A DNA stretch of 64,000 nt, taken from Zwartia vadi (lineage in GTDB: Bacteria > Pseudomonadota > Gammaproteobacteria > Burkholderiales > Burkholderiaceae_B). Positions 53,418 through 62,605 of the stretch are shown piece by piece (position 1 is the stretch's first letter; every line of letters begins with the position of its first letter). The translations under genes and the position numbers were made by a program. The stretch is taken from contig NZ_JAUHHE010000007.1 of the NCBI RefSeq assembly GCF_030410375.1, positions 1 through 64,000 on the forward strand, given 5' to 3'. The notes under the pieces are model-generated. The model searched no databases, was not told where the DNA came from, and saw only the letters and a program-made list of their open reading frames with translations.

Positions 53418-54749
53418 TTACAGAACGTATCGAGCAAGGTCTTGGCTGGCTGCGGCTTCTGCGAGCTTGTCATTGACGTACTGCGCATCGATCACGATTG
53501 TCTGGCCGCTGCTGCTCGTTGCGTCAAAGGATAGATCCTCTAACAACTTTTCCATGACGGTGTAGAGTCTGCGCGCGCCAATGTTTTCTGTGCGCTCGTT
53601 GACCTCAAACGCAAGCTCTGCCAATCGGGCAATCCCTTCGTCCGTGAAGTTCAGGTGCACGTCTTCAGTGGCGAGCAGGGCGGTGTATTGCTTGGTCAGT
53701 GAGGCATTGGTGTCGCACAGGATCTGCACAAAATCCTTGGCAGTCAGGGAGTCAAGTTCAACTCTGATCGGAAAGCGGCCTTGCAACTCAGGAATGAGAT
53801 CGGAAGGGCGTGAGAGGTGAAAGGCGCCCGATGCGATAAACAAAATGTGATCGGTGCGGATCATGCCGTATTTGGTCGTGACTGTTGTGCCTTCGACCAA
53901 GGGCAGCAGGTCGCGCTGCACGCCCTGACGGGAAACATCAGCGCCACCGGACTCCTGGCGCGCGGCGATCTTGTCGATCTCGTCGAGAAAGACGATGCCG
54001 TGTTGCTCAACTTTCTGGATCGCGACGGTGCGCAGGTCTTCTTCGTTCACGCGTTTCGCGGCCTCTTCATCGACGAGAAGTTTGAAGGCCTCTTTGACAG
54101 TCATTTTGCGCTTCTTGGTTTTGTCGCGCGACAGTCCGGCGAACATGCCTTTGAGTTGCTCGGCCATATCCTCCATGCCGGGGGGCGTCATGATGTCCAT
54201 TTGCGGCGTGGGCTGGGCAACCTCGATATCGATCTCGGTGTTGTCGAGCTGACCCTCGCGCAGGCGTTTACGAAACGTTTGACGTGTGGCATTTTCTTCG
54301 CGAATCGGTGAGCCGTCCGCCGCACGCGGCGGCGTGAGCAAAACATCGAGGATGCGGTCCTCTGCCGAGTCTTCAGCGAGGGTGCGCACACGCTTCATTT
54401 CTTGTTCGCGCGTTTGTTTGATTGCGATTTCGGCGAGGTCGCGGATGATGGTGTCGACATCGCGACCCACATAGCCGACTTCAGTGAACTTAGTCGCTTC
54501 GATTTTGATGAAGGGCGCATCGACAAGTTTGGCGAGTCTGCGGGCGATTTCAGTTTTGCCCACACCGGTTGGACCGATCATCAGAATATTTTTGGGATGA
54601 ATTTCGTGGCGTAGTGGTTCGGCGACCTGTTGGCGGCGCCAGCGGTTGCGCAGGGCGACGGCCACGGAACGCTTGGCGCGGTTTTGGCCAACGATGAACT
54701 TGTCCAGTTCGGACACAATCTCACTAGGCGTCATTGTTGAGGCTGACAT
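53418..54749 (-). CDS. hslU: ATP-dependent protease ATPase subunit HslU
   Basis: A 443-aa ClpX-like AAA+ unfoldase. [31 protein letters not shown] at the N-terminus, Walker [15 protein letters not shown] near 56, I-domain at about 110-240 with [16 protein letters not shown], Walker [17 protein letters not shown] near 250 and sensor-2 [15 protein letters not shown] near 392. The C-terminal ARYVL activates HslV. It lies 2 nt after hslV. Confidence 0.97.
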   Translation of the reverse strand: MSASTMTPSEIVSELDKFIVGQNRAKRSVAVALRNRWRRQQVAEPLRHEIHPKNILMIGPTGVGKTEIARRLAKLVDAPFIKIEATKFTEVGYVGRDVDTIIRDLAEIAIKQTREQEMKRVRTLAEDSAEDRILDVLLTPPRAADGSPIREENATRQTFRKRLREGQLDNTEIDIEVAQPTPQMDIMTPPGMEDMAEQLKGMFAGLSRDKTKKRKMTVKEAFKLLVDEEAAKRVNEEDLRTVAIQKVEQHGIVFLDEIDKIAARQESGGADVSRQGVQRDLLPLVEGTTVTTKYGMIRTDHILFIASGAFHLSRPSDLIPELQGRFPIRVELDSLTAKDFVQILCDTNASLTKQYTALLATEDVHLNFTDEGIARLAELAFEVNERTENIGARRLYTVMEKLLEDLSFDATSSSGQTIVIDAQYVNDKLAEAAASQDLARYVL

Positions 54750-54751
54750 GA

Positions 54752-55288
54752 TTATTCCAGTGTTTCAATCAGATGCTGTTGGTTGGTATAGATGCACAGA
54801 TCGCCCGCAATTTCGAGCGACTGTTTGACGATGACTTCTGGCGAGAGTTCGGTGTGACGCAACAAGGCCATCGCGGCGGATTGCGCATACGCACCGCCGG
54901 AGCCAATCGCGGCGAGGCCATTTTCAGGCTCGAGCACATCACCGTTGCCGGTGAGCACGAGGGTGTGTTCACGATCGGCTACGATCAGCATGGCTTCGAG
55001 GCGACGCAATACGCGATCTGTGCGCCAGTCCCGTGTGAGCTCGACGGCTGCGCGCATGAGGTTGCCCTGGTGTTTTTCAAGCTTGCCTTCGAAGCGTTCC
55101 TGGAGCGTAAACGCATCAGCGGTCGCACCGGCGAAGCCCGCGAGAATTTTGTCGTGATAGAGCCGACGGATTTTCCGTGCCGTGCCTTTGATGATGATGT
55201 TGCCGAGTGTGACCTGGCCGTCGCCGCCGAGTGCGACGCGGTTGCCGCGTCGGACGCAAACAATAGTAGTCCCGTGAAACTGTTCCAT
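54752..55288 (-). CDS. hslV: ATP-dependent protease peptidase subunit HslV
   Basis: A 178-aa proteasome-like threonine peptidase. The N-terminus [20 protein letters not shown] places the catalytic Thr after a short propeptide; [20 protein letters not shown] follows and [13 protein letters not shown] is near 135. An in-frame extension to 55357 runs into the dksA terminator, so the ATG at 55288 is used. A -10-like TATAGT lies upstream on the minus strand. Confidence 0.97.
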   Translation of the reverse strand: MEQFHGTTIVCVRRGNRVALGGDGQVTLGNIIIKGTARKIRRLYHDKILAGFAGATADAFTLQERFEGKLEKHQGNLMRAAVELTRDWRTDRVLRRLEAMLIVADREHTLVLTGNGDVLEPENGLAAIGSGGAYAQSAAMALLRHTELSPEVIVKQSLEIAGDLCIYTNQQHLIETLE

Positions 55289-55350
55289 GTGCTTAGCCTT
55301 TGTGCTGCTAAAAAAGGTATGTCGAACTCTGATGTTCACTATAAATTGAA

Positions 55351-55382
55351 AGGGCACACTAGTGTTGAATCGAGTGTGCCCT
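55351..55382 (-). terminator. Rho-independent-type terminator of dksA
   Basis: Ten-base perfect arms AGGGCACACT and AGTGTGCCCT with a 12-nt loop, followed on the minus strand by TTCAATTTAT. It begins 46 nt after the dksA stop. Confidence 0.65.
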
Positions 55383-55428
55383 CTTGGGGAAATGCGCGCA
55401 GAGTTAACGCAAGTGTGCGTCGACGGTG

Positions 55429-56010
55429 TTAGTCACCAAACATTTTCTGTCGCATTTCACGTCGCTCCTGCGCTTCGAGGGAAAGCGTCGCAGTCGGGCG
55501 CGCGAGCAAACGACGCAAGCCGATCGGCTCGCCTGTTTCTTCGCACCAGCCATACTCGCCGCTATCGATGCGGGCAATCGATTGCTGGACTTTTTTGAGT
55601 AGTTTGCGTTCACGATCGCGTGTGCGTAACTCAAGCGCGTGCTCTTCTTCGATTGTCGCGCGGTCCGCAGGGTCCGGCACAAATTGCGTTTCACGCAAAT
55701 GCTCGGTCGTCGCGCCGGCATTGCTGAGAATCTCTTGTTCGAGTTGTCTGAGACGGTCGCGGAAAAAGCCGAGCTGACGCTCGTTCATGTATTCGGACTC
55801 GGGCATTTTCAACAACTCAGCCTCGGTGGGCAGGTTGTTCTCAGACAGATCGCCAGAATTGACGGGCTTTTTCTGTGCCGCTTTGGTGGCAACAGCTGGT
55901 GTTTTTGCCGGTGCGGGGGCTGCGTTTTTAACAGCCGCGACCTGTGTGGAGACGGGGGCTTTTGCTGCAGTCGCCTTGCTTGCTGCGGGTTTTGCTGCCT
56001 TGGTTACCAT
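55429..56010 (-). CDS. dksA: RNA polymerase-binding transcription factor DksA
   Basis: A 193-aa ppGpp cofactor. The first 70 residues are an Ala/Lys/Pro-rich tail; the coiled coil (about 85-155) follows and the C-terminal [30 protein letters not shown] holds only one of the four cysteines of the E. coli zinc finger. This Cys-poor form is the version I expect in Burkholderiales. The ATG at 56010 has GGAG 8 nt upstream. Confidence 0.92.
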   Translation of the reverse strand: MVTKAAKPAASKATAAKAPVSTQVAAVKNAAPAPAKTPAVATKAAQKKPVNSGDLSENNLPTEAELLKMPESEYMNERQLGFFRDRLRQLEQEILSNAGATTEHLRETQFVPDPADRATIEEEHALELRTRDRERKLLKKVQQSIARIDSGEYGWCEETGEPIGLRRLLARPTATLSLEAQERREMRQKMFGD

Positions 56011-56055
56011 GAAAAACACTCCATTAATTTAGCTCGGCGCACGGGCGCAGAGGGA

Positions 56056-57225
56056 CTACTTGGCTAGGCACTGCTCCAGACCTTTGGTAAAGATCTCTTG
56101 TGGCAGTTTGCGTCCGATGAAGACCATTTTTGTGGTCTTTTTTTCGTTAGCTAGCCAGGGCTTGCCAGGTTCGGCGCCCATCAACATGTGGACACCCTGA
56201 AAGAGCATCCGCTTGTTGATGCCTTTCATATAAAGAATACCCTTGTAACGCAGAAGATCGGGTCCGTAGACCTGAACCACGCCGCCGAGAAACTCCTCAA
56301 GACGCTCTGGATCAAAAGGTTTGTCGGACTTGAAAACAAATGCACCAATATTGTCATTGTGCGCAGGTTTGTGGGCATGACCATGGTTATGGTCTGGATT
56401 GGTGCACGTCGCGGGATCGTGATCGTGCGCATGATCGTGGCCATGTGCGTGATCATGTCCATGGTCATGCGCGTGATCGTGGTCGCAGTGGCCATGGTCA
56501 TGGTCGCAATGACTGTGATCATGATCGTGCGCGGCATCGGGATGTTCGTCGGCCAGAAACTGTGGGTCGATATCCAGGATAGTGTTGAGATTAAAGCCGC
56601 TGATGTCGATGATCTTTTTCAGATCGGTGTCGCCGAAATTGACGGCCTCGATCGCTGCGCGTGGATTCATGTGCACGATACGGCGACGAAGCGCAGCGTA
56701 CTCGGCATCCGTGACCAGATCTTTTTTCGAAATCAGGATGCGATCAGCAAAGCCAACTTGTTTTTGGGCTTCCTCTTGTTCGTCGAGAGTTTCCATGCCG
56801 TGTTTCGCGTCGACGATGGTGACGACTGCGTCGAGGCGGTAGTACTCGGCGATGTCATCATCCATGAAAAAAGTCTGGCAGACCGGACCGGGGTTGGCCA
56901 TGCCGGTCGTCTCGATGATGACGCGCTCAAAATTCAGTTCGCCACTTTCGTGACGTTTGCGCAGATCAAGCAAGGTGCGCATCAAGTCGCCACGCACCGT
57001 GCAGCAGACGCAGCCGTTGGACAATTCGATGATTTCTTCATCCTGATCTTGAACGAGCAAGTCGTTATCGATGCTCTCGGGTCCGAATTCGTTTTCGATC
57101 ACCGCGATACGCTTACCGTGATACTCCGTCAGGATGCGTTTCAAGAGCGTCGTTTTTCCTGCGCCGAGAAAGCCGGTGAGGATCGTGACGGGGACCATCT
57201 GGTCCAGACTGCGAGGGGAATTCAT
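56056..57225 (-). CDS. CobW/COG0523-family GTPase with histidine-rich domain
   Basis: A 389-aa metallochaperone GTPase. Walker A TGFLGAGKTTLLKRIL near 17, the metal-binding CxCC in LSNGCVCCTVRGDL near 70, a DxxG-like TTGMANPGPV near 106, and a histidine/aspartate-rich tract of about 65 residues near 230-295 (runs such as DHDHAHDHGHDH). The C-terminal CobW_C domain has FLGGVVQVYGPDLLRYKGIL. The tract should store or deliver Zn or Ni. No Zur-type operator is obvious upstream. Confidence 0.92.
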   Translation of the reverse strand: MNSPRSLDQMVPVTILTGFLGAGKTTLLKRILTEYHGKRIAVIENEFGPESIDNDLLVQDQDEEIIELSNGCVCCTVRGDLMRTLLDLRKRHESGELNFERVIIETTGMANPGPVCQTFFMDDDIAEYYRLDAVVTIVDAKHGMETLDEQEEAQKQVGFADRILISKKDLVTDAEYAALRRRIVHMNPRAAIEAVNFGDTDLKKIIDISGFNLNTILDIDPQFLADEHPDAAHDHDHSHCDHDHGHCDHDHAHDHGHDHAHGHDHAHDHDPATCTNPDHNHGHAHKPAHNDNIGAFVFKSDKPFDPERLEEFLGGVVQVYGPDLLRYKGILYMKGINKRMLFQGVHMLMGAEPGKPWLANEKKTTKMVFIGRKLPQEIFTKGLEQCLAK

Positions 57226-57357
57226 GATCAGTTTGACTTCAAAAACGGGTAAAAAAGCAGGGCCTTGGGGCGATGATCAGACCTGAGGCGAACGCCGGAT
57301 TACATCACAGCCTAGGCCATCGGGCAAACACCTTCGACGCATTTTAGGCAATCAGGC

Positions 57358-57373
57358 TGACATGAAAATGTCA
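57358..57373. other. Small inverted repeat in the cobW-xerC gap
   Basis: TGACAT-GAAA-ATGTCA lies inside the 295-bp gap 57226-57520. No gene, tRNA or recognisable remnant was found there. It could be a weak hairpin or an operator for the cobW-like gene, 133 nt away. Confidence 0.35.
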
Positions 57374-57487
57374 TCACAGTGTGCTGACTTCTTCACATTC
57401 ATTTAATGCCGTCTATATATGTGGGGGCGATCACCTGAGTTTCAAGCCCTAAGTGATAATTACTAGGTCCGGCAGATAAATCGTCAA

Positions 57488-57507
57488 TTATACAATCATT
57501 TGTATAA
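57488..57507. other. 20-bp perfect palindrome just after xerC
   Basis: TTATACAATCATTTGTATAA has 8-bp arms and a 4-nt centre and ends 14 nt beyond the xerC stop. It is AT-rich and lacks the T-run of a terminator. It might be a regulator or recombinase site; a dif motif is not present. Confidence 0.5.
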
Positions 57508-57520
57508 CCGCATGTTTTGA

Positions 57521-58462
57521 TTAGCTTTTTCTGCCAGCGCGGGGGTGTGCCGAGTCATAGGCTTTGGCCAGATGCTGGAAATCGAGCTTGGTGTAGAGCT
57601 GAGTCGTGGAGATGTTGGCATGACCAAGCATTTCTTGAACCGCTCTGAGGTCTTGTGCGGATTGCAAGACATGGCTGGCAAAACTATGGCGCAGCACATG
57701 GGGGTGGACGTGCGTAGGCAAGCCGGCCAACTTGACGAGTCTGGTGAGCTGGCTCTGGACCACGCGTGGACTGATGCGTGCCCCGCGTACCCCGATAAAA
57801 AGAGCGGCGGCATCTGTTTCGCTGGCGTGGGGCTGGGCAAACTGCGGGCGAGCCTCGATCCAGCGAGCCAGACACTCCTGCGCCTGTTTGCCGATCGGAA
57901 CACTGCGGCGTTTACCGCCTTTGCCCAACACATGGACCTCGCGCTCCTCGAGGTTGATCCAGCCCGAGGAGGTGTAGTCTTTACTTTGGGTGTAGTTGAC
58001 ATCCAGCCCGACGAGCTCACTTAGACGCAGGCCGCTCGAGTAAAACAATTCAAACATGGCCCGGTCGCGCAGCGAGGCAGGGTCGGTTTGCACAGTCAGT
58101 GCGGGGGCCTCGAGCAGTGCCTGGGTCTGGTCGACTGACAGGGCTTTGGGTAGTCCGCGGGAGGCCTTAGGGGCCCGTACATCGGCCGCCGGATTGGCCG
58201 CCATGCCGACCTGAGGTGCCCACCATTTATAAAAACCGCGCCAGGCGGCAAGCATCCGGGCCAAACTCCGCGCACTGTGGCCTTGGCCGTGCAGCCGGGC
58301 GAGAAAATGCCGGATATTGCCGTTGACGAGTTGATCGAGCGGTTTGCCGTCGGCCAGGGTCACCAGTTGTTGCAGGTCACGCCGATAGGCCGAGAGAGTA
58401 TGGCCGGAGTAACGACGGTTGACTTCGAGGTGTTTGAGCCAGGTCGTGATGGGATCGGACAT
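57521..58462 (-). CDS. xerC: Site-specific tyrosine recombinase XerC
   Basis: A 313-aa tyrosine recombinase for chromosome dimer resolution. N-terminal SAM-like domain with LEVNRRYSGHTLSAYRRDLQ near 10; catalytic residues in SSGLRLSELVGLD (Arg near 146), GKGGKRRSVPIG (Lys near 175), HVLRHSFASHVL (His-Arg near 240) and GHANISTTQLYTKLDF (His and nucleophilic Tyr near 265-275). An in-frame start at 58477 adds five residues. It follows the DUF484 gene as in many beta- and gammaproteobacteria. Confidence 0.94.
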   Translation of the reverse strand: MSDPITTWLKHLEVNRRYSGHTLSAYRRDLQQLVTLADGKPLDQLVNGNIRHFLARLHGQGHSARSLARMLAAWRGFYKWWAPQVGMAANPAADVRAPKASRGLPKALSVDQTQALLEAPALTVQTDPASLRDRAMFELFYSSGLRLSELVGLDVNYTQSKDYTSSGWINLEEREVHVLGKGGKRRSVPIGKQAQECLARWIEARPQFAQPHASETDAAALFIGVRGARISPRVVQSQLTRLVKLAGLPTHVHPHVLRHSFASHVLQSAQDLRAVQEMLGHANISTTQLYTKLDFQHLAKAYDSAHPRAGRKS

Positions 58463-58517
58463 GGTCGGCGAAGGCATCTGGTGGGGACGATCAGGTTAGG
58501 ACGATCAGTTGGGTACA

Positions 58518-59186
58518 TTATGCCGCTGCGACTGGTTTGAGCCGCGAGAGCGCGGAGCTCGCCAGAATACTGACCGTTTGCAGAAACGCGACGCCCATTT
58601 CCGGCCCAAACCGCTCAGGATCGTCAGAGCCCAGCACCAGCAATCCAAAGGCAGGCTGCCCGACAGCAGGACGCAGCGGCAGAATGGCGAGTGAGGCGGG
58701 TTTGGCATGCAGCCAGCTCACGGGAGTGAGGGTCGTATCAGTGCCACAATAAGGATTAATAAGGTTATTGGCATAAGTATGTACTTCCTCACCAACGGGT
58801 GCGCCTACACCCTCGGCAGGTAGATCCAGGCCCCAGACGCGTAAAGCGACCTCTTGGAGATTGAATTGCTCGGCGAGTCCCAGCGCGACTTCTCCGGGCA
58901 GGCGCAGGGTGGATTGCTCGCCCAGCATGCGCACACACCAGCGATTGAGTTTGTCGGTTGTGATTTCGTTCAGTGCGGCATTGCGGACCAAGTCAGCCAG
59001 TCTGAACTCAAAGTCCCGCAGACGCTCGCGCAGGGTCATGATCTGACGCTCGCCCAGGGAAATCGTGCGCGCCTGATGCGGATGCGGAACCTCTAGGGTT
59101 GAAAACAACTCGGCGTACTGGACAAAAAACTCAGGGTGCTCCTGGAGGAACTTGGCAACAGTATGCGGATGCAGTGAATCGGTCAT
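58518..59186 (-). CDS. DUF484 family protein
   Basis: A 222-aa protein with the DUF484 pattern: [20 protein letters not shown] near 10, [20 protein letters not shown] near 42 forming a helix, and a GAF-like C-terminal part with [20 protein letters not shown] near 170 and [17 protein letters not shown]. The family is always found between dapF and xerC; its function is unknown. It overlaps dapF by ATGA. Confidence 0.94.
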   Translation of the reverse strand: MTDSLHPHTVAKFLQEHPEFFVQYAELFSTLEVPHPHQARTISLGERQIMTLRERLRDFEFRLADLVRNAALNEITTDKLNRWCVRMLGEQSTLRLPGEVALGLAEQFNLQEVALRVWGLDLPAEGVGAPVGEEVHTYANNLINPYCGTDTTLTPVSWLHAKPASLAILPLRPAVGQPAFGLLVLGSDDPERFGPEMGVAFLQTVSILASSALSRLKPVAAA

Positions 59187-60091
59187 GGCTTGGTATGAAA
59201 GGAAGTGGGAATAGAGGCGACCAGTCGATCAATGTCGATCGAGCTGGAAAAGACCGTTGTGGCTGGACCGGTCATCCGCATTTGCTCACCCTGGGTGGCG
59301 ATGGTGAGCCAGCCGCCGTGCGTACGGATCCGTACGGGAGAGTCCAGCAAGCCACGGCGGATTCCTGCCGCGACAGCCGCGCAGGCACCCGAGCCGCATG
59401 CCAGTGTCTCGCCCGCACCACGCTCGTAGACGCGCAGGTGGGCGGTGTGACGGTCGACGATTTGTAGAAAGCCTGCATTGACGCGGCGGGCAAAGCGCGG
59501 ATGTGACTCGATCAAAGGACCGAGCAGGGAGACCGGTGCGGTGTCCACATTGTCAACGACTTGTACAGCATGGGGGTTGGAGATTGCGACGGCGGACAGC
59601 CAGACCGTGACCTCCCCCAGATCGGTATGTGTCTGCAAAGGCAGGGCGTAGAGGGTGTCTTGACCTTGCACGCGGGTCGTCAAACCACTGACATCGAACG
59701 GGAGGGCGTCAGGGTCAAAGCGGGTTTGACCCATATCCACGACCACTTCGCCGTTGGGCATGGCCTCAAGGGTGATCAAGCCAGTGGAGATTTCGGCACG
59801 CAAAGGGTTGCGCGAGGAGAGCTTTTGCTCGTGGACAAATTTCACGAAACAACGTGCGCCATTGCCACAGTGTTCGACCTCGCTGCCATCCGCGTTGAAA
59901 ATCCGGTAGCGAAAATCTGCTTCGGGATGGGAGGGCGTATCCACCAGCAAAATCTGATCGCAGCCGATCCCGAACTGGCGATGCGCCAGGGCGCGTGCCC
60001 GCTCGGGGGTCATGTCAATGGGTTGGCGCACCCCATCCAGGACCACGAAGTCATTGCCGGCGCCATGCATTTTTGTGAAGTTCCAGATCAT
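59183..60091 (-). CDS. dapF: Diaminopimelate epimerase
   Basis: A 302-aa enzyme converting LL- to meso-diaminopimelate for lysine and peptidoglycan. It has [18 protein letters not shown] near 6, the first catalytic Cys in [17 protein letters not shown] near 76 and the second in [18 protein letters not shown] near 228. The frame opens at 60109, but the family N-terminus starts at the ATG at 60091. Divergent from metK. Confidence 0.96.
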   Translation of the reverse strand: MIWNFTKMHGAGNDFVVLDGVRQPIDMTPERARALAHRQFGIGCDQILLVDTPSHPEADFRYRIFNADGSEVEHCGNGARCFVKFVHEQKLSSRNPLRAEISTGLITLEAMPNGEVVVDMGQTRFDPDALPFDVSGLTTRVQGQDTLYALPLQTHTDLGEVTVWLSAVAISNPHAVQVVDNVDTAPVSLLGPLIESHPRFARRVNAGFLQIVDRHTAHLRVYERGAGETLACGSGACAAVAAGIRRGLLDSPVRIRTHGGWLTIATQGEQMRMTGPATTVFSSSIDIDRLVASIPTSFHTKP

Positions 60092-60123
60092 GTAGGGATT
60101 ATCGCCCATTTGTTTGCCGTTTT

Positions 60124-60145
60124 GACTTAAACTATTGATTAAGTC
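60124..60145. promoter_or_regulatory. Inverted repeat in the dapF-metK divergent region
   Basis: Perfect 7-bp arms GACTTAA and TTAAGTC around an 8-nt spacer, 33 nt upstream of dapF and 181 nt upstream of metK. It is a candidate operator for one or both genes. Confidence 0.45.
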
Positions 60146-60267
60146 GCTGAGTTAACCGACAACTTGCGGGGCGACGGTGTTAGACAAAAGCTGAAATGCT
60201 GAGTCGACATAAAAATAAATCCGCTAAAGCGTCGCGCCCAATCCAGCGTCTATCTAGGTGTCGGTCC

Positions 60268-60311
60268 GGGGTGCAACGCACCTCCTTAACCTCACCTCTG
60301 GCTTAGCCAGA
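60268..60311 (+). other. Structured 5' leader of metK (two hairpins)
   Basis: Hairpin 1 is GGGGTGC-AAC-GCACCTC (60268-60284, seven pairs with one G-U). Hairpin 2 is TCTGGC-TTA-GCCAGA (60297-60311), ending 3 nt before the ribosome-binding site AGGA. An upstream AGGTG (60256-60260) could instead pair with either CACCT, so alternative folds are possible. I could not match it to a known SAM or SAH riboswitch class by eye. Confidence 0.5.
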
Positions 60312-60325
60312 AATAGGACGTGATC

Positions 60326-61495
60326 ATGGTTTCAAAGTCTTCTGACTATCTCTTTACCTCTGAATCAGTTTCCGAAGGGCATCCAGACAAGGTCGCAGAC
60401 CAAGTCTCCGATGCCGTGCTGGACGCAATTTTCGCGCAGGACCCCAATGCGCGCGTGGCGGCTGAGACACTTTGCAACACGGGCTTGGTTGTGTTGGCTG
60501 GTGAAATCACCACCACCGCCAATGTCGACTACATCCAGGTCGCACGCGACACGATCAAGCGCATCGGCTATGACAATACTGACTACGGTATCGACTACAA
60601 AGGCTGCGCAGTGTTGGTCGCCTACGATAAACAGTCACCTGATATCGCACAGGGCGTGGACCGCAGCTCGGAGGATTATCTCAATCAAGGCGCTGGCGAC
60701 CAGGGCTTGATGTTTGGTTACGCATGTAACGAAACGCCTGATTTGATGCCTGCTCCAATCTGGTATGCGCACCGTCTGGTTCAGCGCCAAAGCGAGTTGC
60801 GCAAAGACGGCCGCCTGCCTTGGCTGCGTCCTGATGCGAAATCTCAGGTCACCTTCCGCTACGTGGATGGCAAGCCTGTCGAGGTCGACACGGTTGTGTT
60901 GTCGACACAGCACGCTCCAGAAATTTCACAGACTGCGATTCACGAGGCTGTGATTGAGGACATCATTCGTCCAAGTTTCCCCGCTGGTTTGTTGACTGCA
61001 AAAACCAAGTTCCTGATCAATCCGACCGGTCGTTTTGTGATTGGCGGACCCCAGGGCGATTGCGGTCTGACTGGTCGCAAAATCATTGTTGACACGTACG
61101 GTGGCGCATGCCGTCACGGTGGTGGCGCGTTCTCCGGCAAGGATCCTTCCAAGGTTGACCGTTCGGCCGCCTACGCCGCACGTTACGTCGCTAAAAATAT
61201 CGTGGCTGCTGGGTTGGCCAGCAAGTGCGAAGTCCAGGTGAGCTATGCGATTGGCGTGGCTGAGCCGATCAACATCACCGTCAATACCGATGGTACGGGT
61301 GTGGTGCCTGACGAGCAATTGTCCAAACTTGTGCGTGAGCACTTTGACCTGCGTCCAAAAGGCATCGTCAACATGCTCAATCTGTTGCGTCCCATCTACA
61401 GCAAGACAGCTGCTTACGGTCACTTCGGCCGCAGCGAGCCCGAGTTCAGCTGGGAAGCCACGGACAAGGCTGCCGCACTGAAAAAGTCGGTTTAA
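60326..61495 (+). CDS. metK: S-adenosylmethionine synthetase
   Basis: A 389-aa enzyme making SAM from methionine and ATP. Motifs: [20 protein letters not shown] near 10, [16 protein letters not shown] near 120, the glycine-rich [20 protein letters not shown] near 238 and [19 protein letters not shown] near 262. The ATG at 60326 has AGGA 8 nt upstream; a GTG two codons earlier is less likely. Confidence 0.98.
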   Translation: MVSKSSDYLFTSESVSEGHPDKVADQVSDAVLDAIFAQDPNARVAAETLCNTGLVVLAGEITTTANVDYIQVARDTIKRIGYDNTDYGIDYKGCAVLVAYDKQSPDIAQGVDRSSEDYLNQGAGDQGLMFGYACNETPDLMPAPIWYAHRLVQRQSELRKDGRLPWLRPDAKSQVTFRYVDGKPVEVDTVVLSTQHAPEISQTAIHEAVIEDIIRPSFPAGLLTAKTKFLINPTGRFVIGGPQGDCGLTGRKIIVDTYGGACRHGGGAFSGKDPSKVDRSAAYAARYVAKNIVAAGLASKCEVQVSYAIGVAEPINITVNTDGTGVVPDEQLSKLVREHFDLRPKGIVNMLNLLRPIYSKTAAYGHFGRSEPEFSWEATDKAAALKKSV

Positions 61496-61496
61496 G

Positions 61497-61694
61497 TTGA
61501 CTGCCGATGCCTCAAACGGAGCAGACTCGCCATGCGTGGCGATTTGCTCCACCTTGTTTGATGATGTGTGCCGCGGCTGCGGCCGTACGGTCATGGAGGT
61601 CTCGAACTGGGTCTTCATGACCGAAGAGGAAAAGCAGGCTGTTTGGGTGCGCATCCGAGCGGAAGGCTACCCAAAAAAGCCTGGTGAAACTTAA
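61497..61694 (+). CDS. DUF1289 domain protein
   Basis: A 65-aa protein with the DUF1289 cysteine pattern: SPCVAICSTLFDDVCRGCGR at residues 11-30, then TVMEVSNWVFMTEEEKQAVW. Such proteins are thought to bind a metal; function is unknown. TTG start at 61497, 1 nt after metK, so it is co-transcribed. Its end overlaps the stop of the converging gene by 4 nt. Confidence 0.9.
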   Translation: MTADASNGADSPCVAICSTLFDDVCRGCGRTVMEVSNWVFMTEEEKQAVWVRIRAEGYPKKPGET

Positions 61695-62605
61695 CCCTCT
61701 TTCTTTTCTGACAACGTGTCACCCGCCAGAGCTTCGGACAACTTGGCAATCGCGGTGTGATCCTGGCCGGGCCCGAGCATTTGTGCGCAAGAAGCCCACA
61801 TTTCGCGGCACAACGACGAGAAAGGTGTCGGTGTGTTGGTGTCGCGACCGATGCCGAGCGCAATACTGAGGTCTTTAACCATCAGGTCCAGTCCAAAGCC
61901 GGCGTTGTACTTTCCTGACAAGACAAATTGCTTGAATTTCTTCTGGGTGGAGTTGTTCATCCCCGTTGAAGAGTTCAGCACATCCACCATTGCCGAGGGG
62001 TCCAGGCCAAAGCGCTTGCCGATGAGCAGTGCTTCGACGCCAATCAAGAAGCCGCCAGCCGAGACCAGGTTGTTCAGCGCCTTCATGGCATGGGCGGAAC
62101 CCACATCACCGGTTGGCGTGATCGAGGTGCCCATGCAGGACAGCACGGGACGAACACGTTCAAGAATCTCGGTGCTGCCGCCAAACATGATGGCGAGTTC
62201 ACCCGTCTTGGCGCGTGGAACGCCACCGGAGACCGGTGCGTCCACCAGATGACCTTTGGCCGCTTTGACTTGCTCGGCCAGCGTGCGTGTAATGGTTGGC
62301 ACGCCTGATGTCATGTCGATGACGACTGAGCCAGGACGCAGGCCCGCCAGTAAACCGTCGGGACCGTTTAAGACGGCCTCGACGATGTTGCTGGTCGGCA
62401 GGATGGTGATGATGAACTCTGAAGCAGCGGCAAGTGCGCGGTTGGAGGCAGCCACCGTGCCGCCGATTTCTTTGGCGAAAGCTTGCGCGCGCTCTTTCGA
62501 GGCGTCGATGACCTGGAGTGGGTAGCCTGCTTTGTGCAGCAGAGCGGCCATCGGCCATCCCATGCTGCCCAAGCCCACAAAACCTATCGTGGGCAGCGCG
62601 CTCAT
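61691..62605 (-). CDS. 3-hydroxyisobutyrate-dehydrogenase family NAD(P)-dependent oxidoreductase
   Basis: A 304-aa beta-hydroxyacid dehydrogenase: Rossmann IGFVGLGSMGWPMAALLHKA near 7, substrate loop HLVDAPVSGGVPRAKTGELA near 118 and the catalytic Lys in GSAHAMKALNNLVSAG near 166. Members reduce or oxidise 3-hydroxy acids such as hydroxyisobutyrate, tartronate semialdehyde or glucarate products. The start overlaps the stop of the CMD-like gene, forming a two-gene operon. Confidence 0.92.
   Translation of the reverse strand: MSALPTIGFVGLGSMGWPMAALLHKAGYPLQVIDASKERAQAFAKEIGGTVAASNRALAAASEFIITILPTSNIVEAVLNGPDGLLAGLRPGSVVIDMTSGVPTITRTLAEQVKAAKGHLVDAPVSGGVPRAKTGELAIMFGGSTEILERVRPVLSCMGTSITPTGDVGSAHAMKALNNLVSAGGFLIGVEALLIGKRFGLDPSAMVDVLNSSTGMNNSTQKKFKQFVLSGKYNAGFGLDLMVKDLSIALGIGRDTNTPTPFSSLCREMWASCAQMLGPGQDHTAIAKLSEALAGDTLSEKKEG

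Noticed and set aside
55289..55428. Heat-shock sigma-32 promoter before hslV
   Set aside because: CTTG and CCCC elements occur but about 20 nt apart instead of 13-14, and they lie upstream of the dksA terminator hairpin.
56188..57252. 354-aa antisense ORF over the CobW-like gene
   Set aside because: The His/Asp repeats on the minus strand create an open antisense frame; the CobW motifs on the minus strand are decisive.
57488..57507. dif recombination site near xerC
   Set aside because: The palindrome lacks the XerC/XerD arm consensus (GCGCATAA / TTATGTTAAAT type), so it is not called dif.
60110..60325. Known SAM-II, SAM/SAH or SAH riboswitch before metK
   Set aside because: A few short stretches look similar, but the conserved pseudoknot pairings could not be built by eye, so I kept it as an unclassified leader.
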